NCBI GenBank assembly: GCA_947626965.1
Contig: CANQUH010000019.1
Coordinates: 1 to 34,650, forward strand
Direction: 5' to 3'
DNA from: an uncultured Lachnospiraceae bacterium
Lineage (GTDB): Bacteria; Bacillota; Clostridia; Lachnospirales; Lachnospiraceae
Length of the DNA stretch: 34,650 nucleotides
The translations under genes were made by a program, and so were the position numbers. The notes under the pieces are model-generated. The model ran no database searches. It saw only the letters and a list, made by a program, of their open reading frames with translations, and had not been told where the DNA came from. How positions within the stretch are numbered: position 1 is the stretch's first letter; each line of letters begins with the position of its first letter. This document shows, in pieces, positions 24,101 to 32,723 of this stretch.

Positions 24101-25945
24101 TTACAGCAAATGGCAAATATTTTTGTCGTTTGCTATAAAAGCTGAAACCGACAATACAACTGTCTCAAAATCCTCCGTTCCAATCGTCCGCATATCCAGC
24201 CAGAATGCGTCATCCTGCACTCTGCCGAACACCGGTACCGGAGCATGGCGCAGGGACTGTTCCAGCCTGACCGCACTGATTCCTTCCGGCCGTATGACGA
24301 CCGCCGCGCTTAAAATCCTTTCCATCGGAAGAGAACCTCCTCCGATCTGCGAAAAGCAGGGGAGAACTGAGATCTCCGCGGCAAGTCCGGATTCTCTCAG
24401 CATCCGGGCAAGCGTCTGAGCGTCTTTGCGCACTTCTTCCGCCGGTTTTGTGATCATGCGCAGTACCGGTATATTCTGAACCGCTTTTTCCTCCCAGAGA
24501 TATTCCCGCAGAACCAGCTCCAGCGCAGTCACTGTGAATTTATCGATCCGAAGCGCCCGCATCAGAGGATGACGTTTCAGCTTTTCTATATATTTTCGCT
24601 TTCCCACGATAATTCCCGCCTGAGGGCCGCCGAGCAGCTTGTCCCCGCTGAAGCAGACCAGATCCGCCCCTTTTTTGACCGATTCCTGAACCAGAGGTTC
24701 CTCCTGCGGATCGTGCCTCGAAAAACTGGCATAGAATTCTTCCACATCCAAATCCCACAATCCTTCTTTTGCGGGAGAAATGTCGGACACTTTGATATCC
24801 AGCCTCTTCTGCTCAGCAGAATCTTTAGATATTCCCATATCTAAACATCCCCGCGCATGTTTTCCCAGATTACCCTGCATATATCTCCGAAAATCGATCA
24901 GCAGCCCGCTTCCAAGATCCTCGACAACGGGAATTCCCTTCTTCCTGCCAAAATCCGCCAGTTCACCCACATCCACAGATTTCGTAAAACCAACTATCCT
25001 GTAGTTACTTGTATGCACTTTCAAAAGCAGCTTTGTGTTTTCAGATACAGCCGCCTCGTAATCACTCAGGTAGGTTTTGTTCGTCGTTCCCACCTCGACA
25101 AGCGATGCGCCGCTCTGCTCCATCACATCGGGAATCCGGAATTTCCCGCCGATCTCCACCAGCTCGCCGCGCGACACAATGGCTTCTCCTCCCCTGGCCA
25201 GAGCGCTCAGGATCAGGAGTACCGCCGAGGCGTTGTTGTTGACGGCAATCGCCGCCTCAGCGCCCGTCAGCCTGCACAATAGCTCTTCAAAATGAGAGTA
25301 GCGCTCACCGCGGCCGCCTTTCTCGAGATCATATTCCAGATTGGAATACCCGGTGATGACCGACGTGATGTACTCCATATGATTTTTGCTGATGGGAGCC
25401 CGGCCAAGATTTGTGTGAAGGATCGTCCCCGTTCCGTTGATGACCCTGCGGATCTGCGGCCTGTGCATCTCCTCCGCTGTGCGGACAATCCGTTCCGGCA
25501 GAGCCGCGATCTGCTTCTCTAACGCTGCTGTCAGTTCCGAGCAGAACGCAGCCTGGGCCTGATCTTTCTGTACTGCGGCCTGTCCTGTCGTCTCTTCCCC
25601 CTGTTTCTTCAGCAGCATCTTTTGTTTTGACAAGGTCATTTCCTGGCCTGTCAATATGGCCGTCTGTTTCCGCACAGATGCCTGCTGTCCTTCTTCCGCT
25701 CTCCGGCCCGATGGCACGATCTCCCGACTGGAAGACTCAGCGCTCTTGCTTTCTTCTTTCCCGCCCTTGCTTTCATCGCAGTTTTCTTCTATAAAGCTCC
25801 GAAGTTTCCCAAGCTCAAGATCTATTGCCTCTTTCACAGCCGCCCGTCCATATTCTGCCGTCAGTATCTGAACACGTCCGTCCTCCAGAAGCGCGCGGAC
25901 ATTTGGGAGCATCCGATATAAAGTACTTTTATTCATAATACGCAC
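24101..25945 (-). CDS. selA: L-seryl-tRNA(Sec) selenium transferase SelA, with two insertions
   Basis: SelA converts Ser-tRNA(Sec) to Sec-tRNA(Sec) with selenophosphate and PLP. The 614 residues compare with about 460 in E. coli. The N-terminal domain begins KSTLYRMLPNVRALL, and the core has RRVINGTGTILHTNLGRAP (167-185), SNLEYDLEKGGRGERYSH and the PLP-lysine motif FSGDKLLGGPQAG (K436). Two extra segments are seen: a charged Ser/Lys/Glu/Gln-rich stretch at about 55-135 and another at about 357-412, before EPLVQESVKKG. The best start is a GTG at 25945 with GGGGAG eight bases upstream, overlapping moeA by 17 bases; an ATG at 25936 is the alternative. It is followed by a terminator. Confidence 0.92.
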   Translation of the reverse strand: MRIMNKSTLYRMLPNVRALLEDGRVQILTAEYGRAAVKEAIDLELGKLRSFIEENCDESKGGKEESKSAESSSREIVPSGRRAEEGQQASVRKQTAILTGQEMTLSKQKMLLKKQGEETTGQAAVQKDQAQAAFCSELTAALEKQIAALPERIVRTAEEMHRPQIRRVINGTGTILHTNLGRAPISKNHMEYITSVITGYSNLEYDLEKGGRGERYSHFEELLCRLTGAEAAIAVNNNASAVLLILSALARGGEAIVSRGELVEIGGKFRIPDVMEQSGASLVEVGTTNKTYLSDYEAAVSENTKLLLKVHTSNYRIVGFTKSVDVGELADFGRKKGIPVVEDLGSGLLIDFRRYMQGNLGKHARGCLDMGISKDSAEQKRLDIKVSDISPAKEGLWDLDVEEFYASFSRHDPQEEPLVQESVKKGADLVCFSGDKLLGGPQAGIIVGKRKYIEKLKRHPLMRALRIDKFTVTALELVLREYLWEEKAVQNIPVLRMITKPAEEVRKDAQTLARMLRESGLAAEISVLPCFSQIGGGSLPMERILSAAVVIRPEGISAVRLEQSLRHAPVPVFGRVQDDAFWLDMRTIGTEDFETVVLSVSAFIANDKNICHLL

Positions 25946-27167
25946 TGATCAGACTCCCCTTTTCCATTGGCCCGCTTCCCGCCGGAATCTCCGCGATCAT
26001 ATCACAGCCGGCCCACTGGTTCAGCATACCGTTCGACTGACGGGAGCCAAAATCAAACCACGTTTCTCCATTCTGCAAAATCAGCTTTCCGGGAAGGAAA
26101 CGGCGCTGCGGACTTTTCTTCGGGAAATCACGCAACATGCGCACCTGGCACTTTTTCAGGTAATATTCCCGTCTTCCCGCCATATAATTCAGGACCGGAT
26201 GTCCCACCATATAGAGCGTGGCAAGAGCCGCCGAAGGATTCCCCGACAGGCCGAGAATCAGTTTTCCCTGATAAACTGCCGCGAGGGCCGCCATTCCCGG
26301 CTTCATCCCAATCTTCCAGAAAAGAAGCTCCGCGCCCAGCTGCCGCAAAGCCGCCTCCACAAGGTCATAATCCCCCACAGAGACCCCTCCGGTAGTAATG
26401 ACCACGTCCGCCTGCTCTGCACAATCCGCGACCGCGCGCGCAATGCTCTCCTGGTCATCTGGCACGATCCCGTAAATTTTCGTCTCCATCCCCCATTTTC
26501 GGGAAAGCGACCGAATCGTACGGCCGTTGGTGCTGCGGATCTTTCCCGGCGTCAGCTCACTGCCTTCCGGGAGCAGCTCGCTCCCAGTACTGATCACTGC
26601 CGCCCGCAGTCTGGCAAAACAGCGGACCTCTGTAAAGCCCAGCCCCGCAAGCAGACCGATCTGAGCGGCGGACAGCTCCGTACCGGCTTCCATCACTTTA
26701 TCTCCCCGCCGTATATCCTCACCGGCACGGCAGATATTACTGCCGGACTTCATCGGCGCAAACAGCTTTACCTGCTCGTCCGTAAATTCCGTGTTCTCAA
26801 ATTTCTCAACGCAGTCCGCGCCGGGCGGTATGGGAGCCCCGGTCGAAAGTTTAACTGCCTCCCTTTTTCCCACCGTTCTGGAAGGCGCGGTACCTGCCGG
26901 CAGTTCTTCAATAATCTTCAAAGCCACCGGATGTTCCCGGTCCGCCGCGGCCACATCCTTCGCCCGGAACGCATACCCGTCGAGAGGCGAACGGTCAAAC
27001 GGCGGAATATCTTCCTGTGCGAAAATGTCCTCCGCCAGAATTCTCCCGTCAGCTTCGTCAAGTGAAACCTGCTCTGTGGAAACTTTTCCGACTTTCCTCA
27101 GCAGCAGTTCCACTGCCTCTTCTATCTCCAATCTTACAGGATAATTCCTGTTATACTCCATCTTCAT
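25929..27167 (-). CDS. MoeA-like molybdopterin molybdotransferase (third copy)
   Basis: The 412-residue protein begins MKMEYNRNYPVRLEIEEAVE after GGGAGG. It keeps PPFDRSPLDGYAFRAKD, LSTGAPIPPGADCVEKFE, VISTGSELLPEGSELTPGKI and TTGGVSVGDYD. The later loops differ from the other two copies: GMKPGMAALAA in place of GKP, and GLSGNPSAALAT in place of LPGNP. It is co-transcribed with selA and next to the selenium genes, so it may serve a selenium-dependent molybdenum hydroxylase rather than AOR; that is inference from position. Confidence 0.88.
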   Translation of the reverse strand: MKMEYNRNYPVRLEIEEAVELLLRKVGKVSTEQVSLDEADGRILAEDIFAQEDIPPFDRSPLDGYAFRAKDVAAADREHPVALKIIEELPAGTAPSRTVGKREAVKLSTGAPIPPGADCVEKFENTEFTDEQVKLFAPMKSGSNICRAGEDIRRGDKVMEAGTELSAAQIGLLAGLGFTEVRCFARLRAAVISTGSELLPEGSELTPGKIRSTNGRTIRSLSRKWGMETKIYGIVPDDQESIARAVADCAEQADVVITTGGVSVGDYDLVEAALRQLGAELLFWKIGMKPGMAALAAVYQGKLILGLSGNPSAALATLYMVGHPVLNYMAGRREYYLKKCQVRMLRDFPKKSPQRRFLPGKLILQNGETWFDFGSRQSNGMLNQWAGCDMIAEIPAGSGPMEKGSLISAYYE

Positions 27168-27231
27168 ACTGCCTCCCTGTTTTTCTCTCTGATTATCAGC
27201 AGTTTCTCTCTGTCTCTGCGCTTTCGCAGAT

Positions 27232-27260
27232 ATTATACAACGGTTTCCCCGTTCAGTCCA
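27232..27260 (-). promoter_or_regulatory. Promoter of moeA-selA
   Basis: A perfect -10 TATAAT (27232-27237) and a weaker -35 TGGACT (27255-27260) with 17-bp spacing, about 65 bp before the moeA start. Confidence 0.6.
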
Positions 27261-27282
27261 GTCCACCCGTTTCCCGGTTACT

Positions 27283-27506
27283 GTTCACCAGGTCGTGAAC
27301 GCAGCAACGCTTCTCGATACAGAAAACCCTCCACTGGAGGCTTTTCTGCATGCTCAGATACGCACAGAAATGGCGCCTCAGACCTTTTATGTCGCAGAAA
27401 ATCCGGCTGAATTTTCTGCGGCAAAAGCAAAGTGTGGGAGGTCATGTTCTTACGAATCGCCAGAACATGCCTCCCGACAGTGCGAAACCTGCGCATCACA
27501 TTTCGC
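27283..27506. other. Array of five hairpins in the intergenic region before moeA
   Basis: The 388-bp gap 27168-27555 has no convincing gene. It holds successive inverted repeats: GTTCAC/GTGAAC (27283-27300), CAGAAAA.CCTCC/GGAGG.TTTTCTG (27320-27348), CGCAGAAAAT/ATTTTCTGCG (27393-27420), GGGAGG.CATGTTCT/AGAACATGCCTCCC (27436-27475) and GCGAAA/TTTCGC (27482-27506). Short frames on both strands are products of these repeats. The array separates the DUF3343 gene from the moeA-selA promoter and looks like a repetitive or structured RNA element. Confidence 0.6.
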
Positions 27507-27555
27507 CTCATTATTTTAATCCACGTTTGATAATTTCACGGAGGAGCTCCCACTC

Positions 27556-27795
27556 CTATACCATACATTCCTGCATTGCCTGCTCTTCCACCCCAATCGC
27601 ACGCAGAACCTCCTGCAGCTGCTCCCGTTCGGAAAGTTCCGCGCACCAGGCGAGCCCACAGCCGGCGGAAATCTGCCTCGGAACCGGAATCAGCCTTCCC
27701 GGCGCGTTCCGGGATTTGCAGGCTTTCTCCATCGCCATGGCGTCGGCAGTCGTATGGAATGTCACCACAAGCTTTAATGTCTTTTTACGCATCAC
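27556..27795 (-). CDS. DUF3343 protein (putative Se/S carrier-like)
   Basis: A 79-residue protein with KLVVTFHTTADAMAMEKACK, GRLIPVPRQISAGCGLAWCA and a C-terminal helix. This matches DUF3343 proteins, which bind a metal or carry sulfur/selenium through paired cysteines (here in SAGCGLAWCAE) and are found beside cysteine desulfurases and YedF in selenium loci. It lies 59 bp downstream of the desulfurase gene and is the last gene before the hairpin array. Function is inferred from neighbours only. Confidence 0.8.
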   Translation of the reverse strand: MMRKKTLKLVVTFHTTADAMAMEKACKSRNAPGRLIPVPRQISAGCGLAWCAELSEREQLQEVLRAIGVEEQAMQECMV

Positions 27796-27854
27796 TCAAT
27801 CACAAGCACAATTTCCGTGCTCTGCCCGTTCCTTTCAAAAACAAAATTCCGCGG

Positions 27855-28991
27855 TTAGTTTTCCGCCAGTTCTCTTATCGCCTTGACGGCAGTCTCCACT
27901 TCTTCTCTGGTGTTGTGCCAGGAAAAGCTGAACCGCACCGCGCCCTGCTCCACGGTCCCGAGCGCTTTATGCATCAGCGGCGCACAGTGTCCGCCAGATC
28001 TCGTGGCGATTCCGTAAGTCACAAGAAGCTCATCGCTCACCTCAGCGGAATCGTAATCTCCGATATTCAGAGAGACGATCGCGCAGCGCTCCTTCTGGTC
28101 AAAATCCCCATATACGCAAACTCCAAGAACTTCCTTCACGCCTTCGTAAAAAATTCTCATCAATTCCTGTTCATGTGCCCGGATCTCGTCGAGACCAATA
28201 GCCTCGAGAAGCTCCACAGCCGCGCCAAGCCCGGCAATCCCATGCCCGTTCAGCGTTCCCGCCTCCAGCGCGGTCGGCATCTCCTTCGGATGCTCCCGGC
28301 TGTAAGTCTGCACACCGCTTCCGCCCGTCTTGAGAGGCCGCACGGCAGCTCCTTCCCGGACATACATGCCGCCGGTTCCCTGCGGTCCCATCAGCCCTTT
28401 GTGTCCGGTAAAACACAGAATGTCGATCTTCATATCCTGCACATCGATCGGGAATACGCCGGCCGTCTGGGACGCATCCACGATAAACAGAAGCCCGCGG
28501 GACCGGGCCAGCTCTCCGATCCGCCGGATATTCACCAGATTCCCGGTCAGATTGGAAGCATGCGTGCAGACAATCGCGCGTGTATTCCCCCTGACTGCTT
28601 TTTCGATCTCCTCATAACAGACTCTGCCTTTCTCATCACAGCCGGCAAAAGTCAGCCCCACTCCCGTTTTTTCAAGCTCATACAGCGGCCTCAGCACAGA
28701 ATTATGCTCGAGCACCGTTGTGACCACATGATCGCCGGGATTCAGCGTTCCTTTCAGCGCTGTGTTCAGGGCTTCCGTGGAATTTGAAGTAAATACGATC
28801 TGCTTCGGGCTCTCCGCTCCAAAAAAGCGGGCCAGCTTCTCCCTGGTATCGTAGATGATCCTTGATGCCCCAAGCGTCGCCGTGTGAGCGCCTCTTCCCG
28901 CATTACCCATGGAGCACATGGCCTGTGCAACCGCCTCAATCACTTCGCGCGGCTTCGGAAGAGTCGTCGCCGCATTGTCAAAATATATCAT
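27855..28991 (-). CDS. NifS/Csd-type cysteine desulfurase (selenocysteine lyase-like)
   Basis: PLP enzyme releasing S or Se from (seleno)cysteine, likely supplying selenium to SelD. The 378-residue protein starts MIYFDNAATTLPKPREVIEA; the ATG at 28991 has GGAG six bases upstream, while the in-frame ATG 12 bases earlier has no SD. PLP lysine is in CFTGHKGLMGPQGTGGMY; THASNLTGN and FIVDASQTAGVFPIDV are cofactor contacts. The mobile-loop catalytic Cys is in TRSGGHCAPLMHKALG. It lies 27 bp after selD and before the DUF3343 gene. Preference for Se over S is not readable from sequence. Confidence 0.9.
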   Translation of the reverse strand: MIYFDNAATTLPKPREVIEAVAQAMCSMGNAGRGAHTATLGASRIIYDTREKLARFFGAESPKQIVFTSNSTEALNTALKGTLNPGDHVVTTVLEHNSVLRPLYELEKTGVGLTFAGCDEKGRVCYEEIEKAVRGNTRAIVCTHASNLTGNLVNIRRIGELARSRGLLFIVDASQTAGVFPIDVQDMKIDILCFTGHKGLMGPQGTGGMYVREGAAVRPLKTGGSGVQTYSREHPKEMPTALEAGTLNGHGIAGLGAAVELLEAIGLDEIRAHEQELMRIFYEGVKEVLGVCVYGDFDQKERCAIVSLNIGDYDSAEVSDELLVTYGIATRSGGHCAPLMHKALGTVEQGAVRFSFSWHNTREEVETAVKAIRELAEN

Positions 28992-29018
28992 ACGTTTCTC
29001 CATTGTCGATTTTTGCTG

Positions 29019-30059
29019 TCAACAGAGTCTGAGCACTCGTTCTTTTTTCTCCGTCACTCTTCCGATCACCGAGGGAACCGTATCCAGATGCGCCTTTTCA
29101 AAGTCTCTCATAATGGTTCCGGCATACCGAGGCTCCACACTGAACAGAAGTCCTCCGGAGGTCTGCGGATCACAGAGCAGATCGATATAATGTTCCTCCA
29201 CGGAACCGGTATCCAACCGGTCCCGGCAGTACTCCTGGTTCCGGTATGCCCCAGCGGGCACCAGCCCCATCTGCGCGCAGGAGATGGCCTCCTCCATATA
29301 GGCAACATCTTTTACAGACAGTTCAAACGTCACGCCGCTGCCCTCCGCCATCTCCATACAGTGTCCCAGAACGCCAAAACCGGTGACATCGGTGCAGGCA
29401 TGAATCGGATAAGCGCTGATCACTTCTTTCGCCTTTTTGTTCAGAGACGCCATGACCTGGCACACTTCCTTTATCGCCTGGTCAGAGGCCATCTCCGCTT
29501 TGGCGGCCGTGTTGATGATCCCGCTTCCCACCTGCTTGGTCAGAATCAGGACATCGCCCGGACGGCAGCCATAATTTTTGTAAAGTTTTCCCGGATGCGC
29601 GATTCCTGTCACGGCCAGGCCGTACTTTGGCTCATCATCCTGAATTGAATGTCCGCCGGCCAGCAGAGCGCCGGCCTCCTTCACCTTATCTGCTCCGCCG
29701 GCCAGAATATCTCCCAGAATCTCCACATCCAGACAATTCGGAAAAGCGACGATATTCAATGCCAGCTTCGGTTCTCCTCCCATCGCGTAGACATCGCTCA
29801 GCGCGTTCGCCGCGGCGATCTGTCCGAACATGTACGGATCGTCGACCACCGGAGTAAAAAAATCCACCGTCTGGATCAGCGCGATCTCCTCTGTCAGCTT
29901 GTAGACAGCCGCATCGTCAGAAGTCTCAATCCCGACCAGGAGATTTTCATCATAAAATTTCGGCAGCTTGCCCAGAACCTGGGCAAGGGTCCCCGGACCT
30001 ATCTTGGCCGCTCATCCGGACGTTTTCGCATACTGCGTCAGTCTGACATCATTTCCCAT
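29019..30059 (-). CDS. selD: Selenophosphate synthase SelD, a UGA/Sec-containing selenoprotein
   Basis: SelD makes selenophosphate from selenide and ATP. Read from the ATG at 30059 (AGGAG eight bases upstream) the protein begins MGNDVRLTQYAKTSG, then an in-frame TGA at 30012-30014, then AAKIGPGTLAQVLGKLPKF. In SelD the residue between SG and AAKIGP is the catalytic Cys or Sec, so the TGA is read as Sec at position 16. The full product is 346 residues, the usual length. A caller that stops at TGA would start at Met 65 and lose the active site. Further motifs are VGIETSDDAAVYKL, VDDPYMFGQIAAANALSDVY and TDVTGFGVLGHCMEM. A SECIS-like hairpin follows the TGA. Confidence 0.95.
29981..30009 (-). 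promoter_or_regulatory. Bacterial SECIS-like hairpin after the Sec codon of selD
   Basis: Two bases after UGA: GGCCAAG, AUA bulge, GGUCC-GG-GGACC, then CUUGCCC closing the lower stem (6 of 7 pairs). A second stem CUUGCCCAG-GUU-CUGGGCAAG (29967-29987) shares the lower arm, so the two folds compete. Confidence 0.6.
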
Positions 30060-30232
30060 ATCTGTCTCTCCTCTCCGACATACTGTCCATCCGATTTCCG
30101 TTTATTCCTGCAGACAATGAACCATGCCCGCATCCGGCAGCGCGCAGTGCGAAAATCCCAGGCAAAGCGGGATGACGGCTGCTGCGGAAACCAGTGTCCA
30201 TCTTTCTGTGGGATTTCTGACACACCTGGCCG

Positions 30233-30880
30233 TCAAGGCCGCAGAATCCTTGCCGCACCAGCCATTGCTTCCACAATGCTGTACATATTTGTCACGGTGC
30301 CGACCGCCAGCTTCTCCTTCAGCTGATAATAGTCGAGACACGTCCCGCAGGTCTGAATCTCCACGCCCTGCGCCTCCAGATTCTTCAGATCCTCCAGAGA
30401 ATCCGAACCTTCGCAGGTGATCTTTGCACCGCCGTTATAAAACAACATCTTCGCAGGCAGTTCATCGAGCTGCGTCACGGCAAAGATAAATCCTTTGAGC
30501 AGTACTTTTCCAAGTTCATCATTTCCGCTTCCCATACGGTCTGAAGAAACGACCACAATTGTATCGCCGGAACTGCCTTTGCAAGAGGATTCGCAGTTCT
30601 CCTGCACAGATGTCTCAGCCTCAGAAACATGACCTTCCTCTGCCTTCTCCGAAGCAGGCACTCCCTTCATTTTGATCACAATCCGGTATTTTTCTCCGGA
30701 CAGCTTCTCCGCTTCTACCTCTCCTCCCTGGGAGGATGCCATCTTCGTGACATTCTGCATCGCGGTCTTATTGTCCACGAGAACTTCGATCGTATCCGGC
30801 CCTGTGAGCGCCTGTATGGCCTTCTTTGTCTTTACCACCGGAATCGGACATTTATCCCCCATTGCGTTTACTGTAATCAT
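30233..30880 (-). CDS. yedF: YedF-like selenium metabolism protein (TusA domain plus DsrE-like domain)
   Basis: The 215-residue protein begins MITVNAMGDKCPIPVVKTKK, a TusA/SirA domain with the sulfur-carrying Cys of CPxP (residue 11). A charged linker follows at about 75-105 and then a DsrE-like domain (TIVVVSSDRMGSGNDELGKV, FYNGGAKITCEG, VEIQTCGTCLDYY). This architecture is the YedF type of selenium loci. AGGAGG is upstream. The SelD start lies 173 bp downstream; the spacer holds no supported gene. The protein likely passes selenium or sulfur between the desulfurase and SelD. Confidence 0.88.
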   Translation of the reverse strand: MITVNAMGDKCPIPVVKTKKAIQALTGPDTIEVLVDNKTAMQNVTKMASSQGGEVEAEKLSGEKYRIVIKMKGVPASEKAEEGHVSEAETSVQENCESSCKGSSGDTIVVVSSDRMGSGNDELGKVLLKGFIFAVTQLDELPAKMLFYNGGAKITCEGSDSLEDLKNLEAQGVEIQTCGTCLDYYQLKEKLAVGTVTNMYSIVEAMAGAARILRP

Positions 30881-30949
30881 AAAAATCTCCTCCTGAAAAA
30901 TTACTTTTTATTCAGATGAAAGATGGCTTTCGCGCGCAGATCCTGCACT

Positions 30950-31945
30950 TCATGGCAGATCACCGCCGCCTGGCCATCCATCTTCGTCATCAGACAACCT
31001 GCCATCCGGCAGTCCGTCCTCATTTTCATCGTCTGGCGCATCGCCTTCACCATCTGTCAGTTTGTTATGCAGAAACAGCGCAAAGTCTTTCACATGTTCT
31101 TTTGGCTCCAGCCCTCTGCGGCAGACCAGATAAAAATATCTGGAGGACAGTTCCTCCGGCAGAGAAAAAACAAGAAGCTGTCTGTCCTGCTGCGCCGTTC
31201 CCACCGCCCGTCTTGACATGATTGAAATTGCAAAGCCGCCCGCTACCAGATTCTTGACCGCCTGCTGATCATTGATGCGAAGTACTACATCAAGATCTTC
31301 CTCCTCAACTCCGATCCCATTCAGAAAGCTCTCCGCAATCCTCTGGCTGCCGCTTCCCTCTTCCCTGAGTATGATCGGGCACCGCAGCAGCTCCCTGATC
31401 GGGGATTCTGCCTGCTCCTTCAGCTCCAGAAAGTAATCATTATACGGAGTAACGATCACCATGTGATCTTTACACAGTCTGGAACAGGCAAACTCTTCCT
31501 CATCCGGCTGCATACCGATGACCCCCAGGTCGCACACGCCGTCCCGCAGCTTCGACAGAATTCCCTGGCTGTCATTCTGATAGACAGAAAACCGGACGCC
31601 AGGCTTGCTCTTCCGGTACTGAAGCAGAATCTCCGGCAGAACATAGGCGGATGGGATTGTCGAGGCCCCGATATGGATGATCTGATCCCGGTGCTGCCGG
31701 ACATTCTCCATCATCCGGCTGCGGATCTTCAGAATATCCAGCGCGTATTCATAAAGCTCCTGTCCCCGCGGCGTCGGCTGCACCGTCCTTGTGGAACGGA
31801 CAAGCAGCTGTTCCTGCAATTCCTCCTCGAGAGCACGGATATGGCTGCTGATCGTCGGCTGCGAGACAAAATTTTTCTCCGCGGCCTTCGTAAAGCTTCT
31901 ATATTTTACAACGGAGACGAACGCCTCCAACTGTCTGAATTCCAT
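30950..31945 (-). CDS. LysR-family regulator of the selenium-metabolism-associated type
   Basis: The 331-residue protein has an N-terminal HTH (FRQLEAFVSVVKYRSFTKAA, SQPTISSHIRALEEEL) and a LysR substrate-binding domain (IHIGASTIPSAYVLPEILL, CDLGVIGMQ, IILREEGSGSQR). It fits the group annotated as selenium-metabolism-associated LysR regulators that sit beside yedF and selD. The C-terminal 35 residues are Asp/Glu/Gly-rich (GEGDAPDDENEDGLPDG) and are not part of the fold. It lies 34 bp after the activase gene and 69 bp before yedF. Effector unknown. Confidence 0.88.
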   Translation of the reverse strand: MEFRQLEAFVSVVKYRSFTKAAEKNFVSQPTISSHIRALEEELQEQLLVRSTRTVQPTPRGQELYEYALDILKIRSRMMENVRQHRDQIIHIGASTIPSAYVLPEILLQYRKSKPGVRFSVYQNDSQGILSKLRDGVCDLGVIGMQPDEEEFACSRLCKDHMVIVTPYNDYFLELKEQAESPIRELLRCPIILREEGSGSQRIAESFLNGIGVEEEDLDVVLRINDQQAVKNLVAGGFAISIMSRRAVGTAQQDRQLLVFSLPEELSSRYFYLVCRRGLEPKEHVKDFALFLHNKLTDGEGDAPDDENEDGLPDGRLSDDEDGWPGGGDLP

Positions 31946-31979
31946 AGTGTTCCCTTACTGACCTATTTTCGGTTTCCGC

Positions 31980-32714
31980 TTACATCAGCGCCGCACCGAT
32001 TGCGCCGGCATACTGGGCAAGCTCATGGGTGCGCACCGGCATCTCCAGATAATGCTCCAGCGTCGCCCGGAAAACTTCAAACCTTGCGAGTCCTCCGCTG
32101 AAAAACACCTCGCCCTGCAGCTTCATCTTTCTGGCAAAATAGGCAGTCCTCCTGCAAATCGCATGGATCATCCCCAGAGAGATATCGCCGGGCTCAACGC
32201 CCTTTGCCAGAAGGCTGACAATCTCGCTCTCCGCGAACACTGTACACATGCTGGATATGCTGGCCGGCTCTCTTCCCGCGGCAAAAGCGTCCACTTCCTC
32301 AAGCGGCACTTCCAGTGTGCGCATCATCATCTCGATAAAACGTCCTGTCCCGGCCGCACACTTGTCATTCATCAGAAAATCCGTCACCTGCCCACGCTCA
32401 TCCAGCAGGATCGCCTTGCAGTCCTGCCCGCCAATGTCCACGACCACCCGTATATCCGGATTCAGCCATACTGCTCCTTTTGCATGGCAGGTGATCTCCG
32501 TCACCTTTTTGTCCGCTTCCGTTAAAAGTTTTCGCCCATACCCGGTCGCCACGATCCGGTCCGCACGTTCCGCGTGCAAGGACTGTGTGATCTTCCGAAT
32601 GCTCTCGGCCGGTTTCGCCGAGGTCGGAAGCAGCAGATAATCCGTGATCTTTCCGTCTTTCATCACGACGCCTTTCGTCGTGGTGGAACCGGAGTCAATT
32701 CCAATACTTCTCAT
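31980..32714 (-). CDS. Acyl-CoA dehydratase activase / BadF-BcrD-type ATPase, partner of double-cubane protein
   Basis: The 244-residue ASKHA-fold ATPase begins MRSIGIDSGSTTTKGVVMK. It carries VVDIGGQDCKAILLDERG and two cysteines that bridge a dimer [4Fe-4S] cluster (FLMNDKCAAGTGRFIEMMM and ISSMCTVFAESEIVSLL), plus FSGGLARFEVFRATLEHYL. It uses ATP to drive low-potential electron transfer. The gene begins nine bases after the reductase stop, so the pair is one system. In selenium loci this pair is common and its substrate is unknown. Confidence 0.9.
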   Translation of the reverse strand: MRSIGIDSGSTTTKGVVMKDGKITDYLLLPTSAKPAESIRKITQSLHAERADRIVATGYGRKLLTEADKKVTEITCHAKGAVWLNPDIRVVVDIGGQDCKAILLDERGQVTDFLMNDKCAAGTGRFIEMMMRTLEVPLEEVDAFAAGREPASISSMCTVFAESEIVSLLAKGVEPGDISLGMIHAICRRTAYFARKMKLQGEVFFSGGLARFEVFRATLEHYLEMPVRTHELAQYAGAIGAALM

Positions 32715-32723
32715 AAACAGCTC

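Noticed and set aside
27295-27519. Small genes on either strand in the hairpin array
   Set aside because: Both strands are open only because of inverted repeats; no ribosome binding site or recognisable protein.
30038-30223. Readthrough of the yedF TGA as Sec, or a separate gene between yedF and selD
   Set aside because: The frame is open for about 60 codons after the TGA, but YedF proteins end at this point, the sequence is Arg/Trp-rich and unlike any known tail, and it overlaps selD in another frame.
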